9,669 nucleotides of DNA from CAVALG01 sp963630555 (GTDB lineage: Bacteria > Bacillota > Clostridia > Oscillospirales > Acutalibacteraceae): positions 1 to 9,669 of the forward strand of contig CAVGND010000044.1 of assembly GCA_963630555.1 (NCBI GenBank), given 5' to 3'. Shown here in pieces: positions 5,876 through 9,669 of the stretch; the stretch's first letter is position 1, and each line of letters opens with the position of its first letter. The notes under the pieces were generated by a model. The model searched no databases. It was not told where the DNA came from and worked only from the letters and a program-made list of their open reading frames with translations. Position numbers and translations under genes: made by a program.

Positions 5876-6859
5876 TCAATCGTACTTCTTTAATCCGTTT
5901 TCAAGGGCTTTTTTCACCCGAGTTCTGAGCGGTTCGGGTGAAACTATTTCAACATAATCGATATACTGCATCGCCCAGTGCACCATAGCGTTTGGGCTTG
6001 CCTTGACGCTGATTCTTACCTTGCTCTCCTCGCCGGTTTTTACGATGCGGATATCGCTGCCGAACCAGTCAATAATCTGGTCGATTATTTCATTATCTGC
6101 AATAAAGTCAATGTATTCCGGTCGGTCGGTATACATATAAGGCATGCCGGAGGACAGTTCCTTGTAATTGATACCGTTTTCATAGCCGGGTACATTACGG
6201 ATCGGTGTAGCCTTTTTATCTGAAACAATCATATTGGTGATTCGATCCAGTCTGTGGAATACAATATTGCCCCAATATTCACTGTATCCCATAAGGTAGT
6301 AGCGTTGATTGTGCAGTATCATCAAATAAGGGCTCACATATTGGCGGGAAGACTTATGAAGTTTCTTATCTGCTTCGTACTTGTTATAATCGTAATGAAT
6401 CTGTTTTCCTTTTTCAATAGCAGTGTCAATCAATTCAATATTATAAAACAGCGACGGATTGTTCGTTTTGTGCCAATCGCCGACAGAATGAATATGCCTG
6501 ACATTAGAACGAAAATACTTATTGGACAGATTGCAAAGCCGCTCAATTATGTCTTTGGAATGCTTGGCGGTAATATGTTTACTGCTTAAAACGCTGTCGA
6601 TCAACATATGCAACTCTGAGTTTTCAAAATCTCGGCGTTTAAGATAACTTCCGGCTCTGCCCGACTCAATCTCAATCCCCGCTTCTTTCAGCAGAGAAAT
6701 ATTTCTGCTTATTGCTTTTCTTTCAATTGAGATGCCGTATTCATTATCCAGTTTTACCGCGATGTCTTCCTGCGTTAGCGGATGATCGCAATCACTGTAA
6801 TCCCTAAGAATCTGCCAAATTCTTATAAGTGCCAATTTCTTCGGTTCAAAACTTTCCAT
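5876..6859 (-). CDS. WYL-domain transcriptional regulator, 327 aa
   Basis: This is a DNA-binding regulator of the HTH-WYL-WCX type, in which the WYL domain senses a ligand (often a nucleic acid or nucleotide) and alters DNA binding. An N-terminal winged helix occupies about residues 8-75 (helices around IWQILRDYS and QEDIAVKLDNE, recognition helix near ERKAISRNISLLKEAG). The WYL core is about 140-210, with YYLMGYS (187-193) at the signature position and FHRLDRI (201-207), a typical WYL ending. The WCX extension is about 245-325. The signature Trp is replaced by Tyr187. ATG 6857-6859 has a CGAGGTG site upstream. The gene is codirectional with and directly upstream of the cassette but has its own terminator, and its leader carries a palindrome cluster. 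Members of this family often control defence or mobile-element operons. Confidence 0.92.
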   Translation of the reverse strand: MESFEPKKLALIRIWQILRDYSDCDHPLTQEDIAVKLDNEYGISIERKAISRNISLLKEAGIEIESGRAGSYLKRRDFENSELHMLIDSVLSSKHITAKHSKDIIERLCNLSNKYFRSNVRHIHSVGDWHKTNNPSLFYNIELIDTAIEKGKQIHYDYNKYEADKKLHKSSRQYVSPYLMILHNQRYYLMGYSEYWGNIVFHRLDRITNMIVSDKKATPIRNVPGYENGINYKELSSGMPYMYTDRPEYIDFIADNEIIDQIIDWFGSDIRIVKTGEESKVRISVKASPNAMVHWAMQYIDYVEIVSPEPLRTRVKKALENGLKKYD

Positions 6860-6928
6860 AAACGTTACACCTCGTTATATCCCCGTGCAGCCGCGGGACG
6901 ACAGACCAATATATTTTACATCATATAT

Positions 6929-6955
6929 ATGCACCACATTCGGTGCATTAATGCA
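6929..6955. promoter_or_regulatory. Overlapping palindromes in the WYL gene leader (candidate operator)
   Basis: ATGCACC (6929-6935) and GGTGCAT (6942-6948) form a 7-bp inverted repeat with a 6-nt spacer. It overlaps the exact 12-nt palindrome TGCATTAATGCA (6944-6955). Together they present three TGCA half-sites in a row, about 70-95 nt downstream of the predicted start of the WYL transcript. This layout fits autoregulation by a dimeric regulator, or an RNA hairpin in the leader. Confidence 0.45.
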
Positions 6956-7025
6956 ATTTTTTTATTCGTCGTAAAATTCGGCGAAAGTGTTCTCAGTCAA
7001 CCATATATCGTGACTGATTAATCAT

Positions 7026-7054
7026 ATTATAGCATAATAAATCCGTCCACTCAA
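7026..7054 (-). promoter_or_regulatory. Promoter of the WYL regulator gene
   Basis: On the minus strand TTGAGT (7049-7054) and TATAAT (7026-7031) are 17 nt apart, and the -10 carries a TG extension (TGCTATAAT). Transcription would start near 7019, inside the exact palindrome TGATTAATCA (7015-7024), giving a leader of about 160 nt before the ATG at 6859. Confidence 0.7.
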
Positions 7055-7085
7055 CCAAAAGGGTGCACAAATTTTTTGGTTTTAG

Positions 7086-7160
7086 TTAATACCCAAAGTA
7101 AATGCAACGGTGGAATTTGAAGATGTATTTACGCTGAGAAGAAAAATGCGGCAACAATAA
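7086..7160 (+). pseudogene. Short C-terminal coding remnant (24 codons)
   Basis: Between an in-frame TAG (7083-7085) and TAA (7158-7160), the + strand encodes LIPKVNATVEFEDVFTLRRK and then MRQQ. The mixed hydrophobic/charged composition looks protein-like, but there is no start codon or ribosome site. It may be the tail of a lost mobile-element gene. The source family is not recognised. Confidence 0.25.
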
Positions 7161-7209
7161 ATTCTCATATAAAAAATGAAGTCTGATTTTGAGAAATACA
7201 GGCGTCCTC

Positions 7210-7220
7210 GGTTCAAATCC
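7210..7220 (+). other. tRNA T-arm-like sequence (possible attachment-site remnant)
   Basis: GGTTCAAATCC is the classical T-loop core of a tRNA, but the flanks (CCTC on the left, TTTTAG on the right) cannot form the T stem, and no acceptor or anticodon arm is visible upstream. It is therefore not a functional tRNA. As many integrases use the 3' end of tRNA genes, it could be a worn attachment half-site. Chance is also possible. Confidence 0.25.
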
Positions 7221-7289
7221 TTTTAGCCGAATATTTTATGGGTTTTGTGCCCTGAAATTATCTTTTGAAAATTGCCCCGAAAACAGTGA

Positions 7290-7315
7290 AAAACCCTTGA
7301 TTTCTCAAGGGTTTT
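7290..7315. terminator. Perfect 11-bp terminator-like hairpin
   Basis: AAAACCCTTGA (7290-7300) and TCAAGGGTTTT (7305-7315) are exact complements with a 4-nt loop (TTTC). Each strand ends in four T. No gene ends directly before it on either strand, so it is probably a leftover of a lost transcription unit or the end of a mobile element, where such hairpins are common in clostridia. Confidence 0.7.
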
Positions 7316-7356
7316 GGGCTTTTGTGCTTTATAGTCGCACAGGTCTGGCTCGCAGC

Positions 7357-7370
7357 ACCGAAAAGATATC
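7357..7370 (+). repeat. Direct repeat copy 1 (ACCGAAAAGATATC)
   Basis: The 14-base sequence recurs at 8675-8689 with one extra A, in the same orientation. Its AAAAGATATC part occurs a third time at 8555-8564. The first and last copies bracket the inverted-repeat element and the broken transposase. Confidence 0.5.
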
Positions 7371-7472
7371 GGCTTAAAACAGTACTATACTTCTTTAATT
7401 GTCCTAATAACTGAAAAGACACAAGAAAAAATTTAAGTTATAAAGTTAACCAAAAAATGATTAAATTTATTA

Positions 7473-7501
7473 TTGGCAATTTGCATAACTGATGATATAA
7501 T
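7473..7501 (+). promoter_or_regulatory. Strong + strand promoter with no gene behind it
   Basis: TTGGCA (7473-7478) and a perfect TATAAT (7496-7501) are exactly 17 nt apart. Transcription would begin near 7508 and run into the imperfect inverted repeat at 7573-7696. No convincing + strand coding sequence follows, so the product may be a non-coding RNA or an antisense transcript into the transposase fragment. Confidence 0.65.
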
Positions 7502-7572
7502 TGTTTTCGTGATAGAAAGACTAGCTATTAAAAGTCAAGCCCCAAAATAAAGATTTTGCAAAAAATCCGTCG

Positions 7573-7719
7573 CCCTTGACAAACAGAATTTGAATGCAAT
7601 AAAAAGCACAGCGAAGGCGATGGATGGCACGGCGAAAAGACGCAGCAGCCTTCGCCGAAAAAATTTTAGCATTCAAATTCTTCGGTTTGTAAAGGGTTCG
7701 CTGCGCCGACTGTTCGGCG
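7573..7719. repeat. Long imperfect inverted repeat with nested stems (MITE-like or structured RNA)
   Basis: CCCTTGACAAAC-AGAATTTGAATGC (7573-7597 in total) matches the reverse complement of 7669-7696, with 13 exact inner pairs (7585-7597 with 7669-7681), a 3-nt bulge TCG, six more exact pairs, then five of six. Nested inside, GCGAAGGC (7611-7618) pairs exactly with GCCTTCGC (7648-7655). A further small hairpin, CGCCGA (7704-7709) with TCGGCG (7714-7719), follows. The flanking minus-strand GTCATCCTGAGC (ending near 7749) resembles widespread intergenic repeats in this bacterial group. A + strand promoter lies 70 nt upstream. It could be a non-autonomous element, an IS110-associated RNA or a stand-alone small RNA. 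Confidence 0.6.
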
Positions 7720-7740
7720 GATTGAATTTTAAACTCAGGC

Positions 7741-8478
7741 TCAGGATGACAATTTCTGCGGCTGATATTTTTCTCCGGCAGTCTCAAGGTGATAAAGGAG
7801 CCTGACTAATTTCTTTGCGGCGTGTGAAAGAGCGACATAATAATGTTTGCCTTCGGCTCGTTTCTTTGCAAGATATTCTGCAAAGGTCGGCTCCCAATTG
7901 CAGACATAAGAAGCTGCGTTTATCAAAGCCCATCGTAAGTATCTCGAACCGCGTTTTTCCATTTTTGCATGAGAAGAATAGAGCTGACCGGACTGATATG
8001 TAGACGGTGAACAGCCTGCAAACGCAAGTATTTTGTCGGAATTTTCAAATCGTGAAAAGTCGCCGATTTCGGCAACGATAATTGCGCCGATATTCATACC
8101 GATTCCCGGAACAGATAAAATCGGAGAATCAACAGCGTCCATTATCTTCTTAATTTCGGATTCAATTTCTGAAATTTCATCATTCAATTCAGCGATAAGC
8201 TTTATCGTATGTTTTAATTCAAGCGATTTTGCAGGAAGATAAGAACCGACGGAACGCCTTGCCGTTTCTCTGATTTGGTCTGCGGAAGCTCTTTTGAAAC
8301 GACCTTTTGAAGCGGTATCCAAAAGATAAGTAAGATGCTTCAGATTTGCCGACGCAATGTGCTGAGCACTAGGAAATTCGGTTAAAAGTGCGTATACGGC
8401 CTTATACTTTCGAAGATATTTCTTAAAAAAGCATAGTTTTATAAAAGACTTGGAAAAAACTTGGGAAAAACGCCTATT
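7741..8478 (-). pseudogene. IS110-family transposase, C-terminal part only (N-terminally truncated)
   Basis: IS110 transposases are about 400 aa: an N-terminal RuvC-like DEDD domain and a C-terminal Tnp domain with a catalytic serine, guided by a bridge RNA. Here an in-frame stretch of about 245 codons starts after TGA 8479-8481 with FSQVFSKSFIKLCFFKKYL and continues through a helix-hairpin-helix PGIG motif, FAGCSPSTYQSGQ (the conserved serine region) and the KRGSRYLRWALINAA segment, ending LETAGEKYQPQKLSS. The whole DEDD half is missing, and no ATG with a ribosome site begins the remainder (only TTG at 8322). The break falls next to the hairpin at 8493-8533. It cannot be an active transposase on its own. 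Confidence 0.88.
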
Positions 8479-8492
8479 TCAGAGCATAAAGA

Positions 8493-8533
8493 AAACCGCT
8501 TAACTTAGCACAAATGGCTTTGTTAAGCGGTTT
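8493..8533. repeat. 12-bp hairpin at the truncated end of the IS110 fragment
   Basis: AAACCGCTTAAC (8493-8504) pairs exactly with GTTAAGCGGTTT (8522-8533) around a 17-nt loop that can form a small AGC/GCT inner pairing. On the minus strand the stem is followed by TTTTCTTT, so it may also work as a terminator. It marks the junction where transposase homology stops. Confidence 0.6.
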
Positions 8534-8554
8534 ATCGTTGGCTTGGGGTGCTAA

Positions 8555-8564
8555 AAAAGATATC
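8555..8564 (+). repeat. Direct repeat copy 2 (AAAAGATATC)
   Basis: This is the middle copy of the AAAAGATATC motif also present at 7361-7370 and 8680-8689, all in the same orientation. It lies between the hairpin at 8493-8533 and the terminator at 8578-8617. Confidence 0.45.
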
Positions 8565-8577
8565 TCCTGATTTTTTG

Positions 8578-8617
8578 AAAAAGCCGCTTGTGATAAGGCT
8601 TTTTCGGGCTTTTTTTT
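8578..8617. terminator. Terminator downstream of the nucleotidyltransferase gene (bidirectional)
   Basis: AAAAAGCC (8578-8585) pairs with GGCTTTTT (8597-8604) around an 11-nt loop. On the minus strand it ends in five T, and on the + strand it is followed by CGGGC and a long T run to 8617. It lies about 150 nt past the stop of the minus-strand nucleotidyltransferase gene and is its most likely terminator. A 77-codon minus-strand frame (8474-8707) crosses it and the hairpin before it, which argues against that frame being a gene. Confidence 0.7.
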
Positions 8618-8674
8618 ATAAATCCGTACTGTCTCACTCGCAGGAGGGGTGATGCTTTTCCCTTTTTGGTGTGA

Positions 8675-8689
8675 ACCGAAAAAGATATC
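8675..8689 (+). repeat. Direct repeat copy 3 (ACCGAAAAAGATATC)
   Basis: It matches copy 1 at 7357-7370 except for one extra A. It lies on the far side of the IS110 fragment and the hairpins, so copies 1 and 3 frame about 1.3 kb of mobile-element material. Confidence 0.5.
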
Positions 8690-8761
8690 AGATAATTCCA
8701 GCATCAATTGAATGCACCTGTTTCTTGCGATAAAATGGCTACATATATCAACGGCAAATGC

Positions 8762-9406
8762 TTATGCTCTGTGCTTCATAAAAATCTCATTTATCGCTTC
8801 AGCGTACAAGGCGCGCGATTTTTTGACCAAGCCCTCGTTAGTATTCTTTTTGTATAGATAACGATCAAGGACTTCATCCCAATACCCGTGCTTTTTCAAC
8901 CAATCTTCTTTGGGTTTAGTATAGTATCCTTTGGTTTGATCAGCCCAAACATATGATCGCTGTTCCTTGTTAAATCGTATGTACTGTTGGAGTACTGTAC
9001 CGGCTTTGTCGGCATAGTTGTTTACAATAGCAAAGTCACAACTTTGTATTATCCTTGAGCGCCAATGATCAATTTTTTTGATTGTAAATACACGGGTTGA
9101 ATCTTCACAGTATCCGTATCCATACCGACGAACCACTAAATTAAAAGCGTCCATCATGATATGTTTGATTTCTCCGGGGGCATATCTATCTTCATCATAG
9201 AAAACATCAAGGTTTACATCAAAATCATATCCGATATTGCTCTTACTGTCGCAGGTAATCATATTGCGACTGCTACTCCCAATGAATTGAAATTGGAAAG
9301 TGACATCTTTGTTTCGCAGTATGTCCTGAACCTTTTTGATTATCTCGATCAATTCGTTTTTTGCCGGGGCAGCTTCTTTCTTGGAAACATATTCGAAGTT
9401 GTACAT
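8762..9406 (-). CDS. Nucleotidyltransferase-fold protein (pol-beta superfamily), 214 aa
   Basis: The residues FIGSSSRN (41-48) followed by YDFDVNLDVF (60-69) fit the G-S-x(n)-D-x-D pattern of pol-beta-type nucleotidyltransferases, with Asp61 and Asp63 as metal ligands. Asp124 in SCDFAIV is a fitting third acid. Such enzymes move a nucleotide onto a protein, RNA or small molecule, but the substrate cannot be read. The C-terminal part (about 150-214) is basic and aromatic, with no known domain visible. The start ATG 9404-9406 follows GAGGAGG at about 8 nt; an in-frame ATG at 9442 lacks such a site. Transcription is from its own consensus promoter, apart from the mobile debris downstream. I recall similar proteins from mobile elements of Clostridia, but no function. 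MNT-type toxin or resistance enzymes are alternatives. Confidence 0.75.
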   Translation of the reverse strand: MYNFEYVSKKEAAPAKNELIEIIKKVQDILRNKDVTFQFQFIGSSSRNMITCDSKSNIGYDFDVNLDVFYDEDRYAPGEIKHIMMDAFNLVVRRYGYGYCEDSTRVFTIKKIDHWRSRIIQSCDFAIVNNYADKAGTVLQQYIRFNKEQRSYVWADQTKGYYTKPKEDWLKKHGYWDEVLDRYLYKKNTNEGLVKKSRALYAEAINEIFMKHRA

Positions 9407-9465
9407 AGTTAAATCCTCCTCATATTTTCCCAAGCCGCCCATTCAGTTCAAAACTAAATCGTATT

Positions 9466-9493
9466 ATTATACTTGTTTTTTCTTCGTTGTCAA
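9466..9493 (-). promoter_or_regulatory. Consensus sigma-A promoter of the nucleotidyltransferase gene
   Basis: On the minus strand TTGACA (9488-9493) and TATAAT (9466-9471) are both exact consensus, 16 nt apart. Transcription would start near 9459, about 53 nt before the ATG. Confidence 0.85.
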
Positions 9494-9498
9494 GACCT

Positions 9499-9527
9499 AT
9501 TATAACACATTTTAGGCTTTTATGCAA
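9499..9527 (-). promoter_or_regulatory. Second, upstream extended -10 promoter
   Basis: TGTTATAAT on the minus strand (TATAAT at 9499-9504 with a TG extension) has TTGCAT 17 nt upstream (9522-9527). It sits about 33 nt behind the consensus promoter and could be a tandem start for the same gene. Confidence 0.45.
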
Positions 9528-9575
9528 AAAGGTTTTTCGAACAATCATATCACATCATTCTATACCGTATTCGCT

Positions 9576-9668
9576 TTACCTCGTGTCGCGTGATTTTGAA
9601 GTCTGTGTGCGTGGTGTCGGGTTATTGAGATTGTTGGCAAGCAACTCTTTGGTGTTTTTCAAAAGGCT
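9576..9668 (-). CDS. Possible C-terminal end of another minus-strand gene (partial)
   Basis: A frame open from the right window edge ends at TAA 9576-9578 and encodes 30 residues (SLLKNTKELLANNLNNPTPR, then TQTSKSRDTR). The helix-like start followed by a Pro/Thr/Ser-rich basic tail is typical of a protein C-terminus, and the stop lies upstream of the next promoters. It is too short to identify; a + strand frame over the same bases is also open. Confidence 0.3.
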   Translation of the reverse strand, partial: SLLKNTKELLANNLNNPTPRTQTSKSRDTR

Positions 9669-9669
9669 G

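Larger units (their letters stand above)
6860..7740. other. 880-nt gene-free stretch: regulator leader plus mobile-element debris
   Basis: No convincing gene lies here. From right to left relative to the WYL gene it holds its leader with palindromes (6929-6955), its promoter (7026-7054), a 24-codon coding remnant (7086-7160), a tRNA T-arm-like sequence (7210-7220), a perfect hairpin (7290-7315), an AT-rich block (7375-7470), a + strand promoter (7473-7501) and an imperfect inverted repeat (7573-7696). Open frames of 60-90 codons here have low-complexity, hairpin-derived translations and no ribosome sites. Confidence 0.6.

Noticed and set aside
4195..7067. GGTGCA/TGCACC hexamer near several promoters as a regulon motif
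   Set aside because: About five copies of a hexamer are expected by chance on both strands of 9.7 kb. Only the paired, palindromic copy at 6929-6948 stands out.
7189..7377. 62-codon + strand frame
   Set aside because: It spans a tRNA-like core and a perfect terminator hairpin and has no ribosome site.
7521..7787. 88-codon minus-strand open frame over the same repeat
   Set aside because: It begins within transposase sequence in another frame and crosses both arms of the inverted repeat. The translation (CHPEPEF... type) is typical of falsely called intergenic repeat frames.
7590..7805. 71-codon + strand open frame over the inverted repeat
   Set aside because: Translation is basic, low in structure and derived from the repeat arms; no ribosome site, and it runs antisense into the transposase end.
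8474..8707. 77-codon minus-strand frame (LELSDIFFGSHQKGK...)
   Set aside because: It crosses a terminator hairpin and a second 12-bp hairpin, starts at TTG without a good ribosome site and has repeat-like composition; I treat it as non-coding.
1..9669. CRISPR array, rRNA, complete tRNA or known riboswitch
   Set aside because: No regularly spaced repeats, no complete cloverleaf and no recognisable riboswitch core were seen on either strand.

Overview
This 9.7 kb window looks like an accessory region of a low-GC Clostridia genome, probably a gut Oscillospiraceae/Ruminococcus-like organism. The reasons are strong AGGAGG-type ribosome sites, sigma-A promoters, clostridial terminators and protein families common in that group. 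The taxonomic call is an inference from style and not from a marker gene.

Layout. The left edge holds the last codons of a DUF2779-type gene on the + strand, ending at a perfect 20-bp hairpin that also closes the facing minus-strand genes. From about 5.7 kb down to 0.2 kb is a tightly packed minus-strand cassette. In transcription order it contains: a 177-aa unknown, a 127-aa unknown, a GNAT acetyltransferase, a soluble FtsH-like AAA+/M41 metalloprotease, a 53-aa small protein, a 225-aa unknown, a short agmatine-deiminase/PAD-type deiminase, a second 127-aa unknown and an acidic 126-aa unknown. Just upstream, in the same direction and closed by its own terminator, lies a WYL-domain regulator with a strong promoter and a palindrome cluster in its leader. 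The cassette therefore combines two candidate protein-modifying enzymes (acetylation, arginine deimination), an ATP-dependent protease and unknown small proteins next to a WYL regulator. I do not recognise it as a described system, and it is the most interesting part of the window.

The region from 6.9 to 8.8 kb is mobile-element debris. It holds a 24-codon gene remnant, a tRNA T-arm-like sequence followed by a perfect terminator-like hairpin, a + strand promoter that reads into a long imperfect inverted repeat (structured RNA or MITE-like), the C-terminal half of an IS110-family transposase, further hairpins, and three copies of an AAAAGATATC motif. The right end holds a nucleotidyltransferase-fold gene on the minus strand behind an exact-consensus TTGACA/TATAAT promoter, and possibly the tail of another minus-strand gene at the window edge.

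Evidence limits: family calls come from motifs read by eye. Regulatory links are inferred from order, spacing and promoter-like sequence. No database search was possible.
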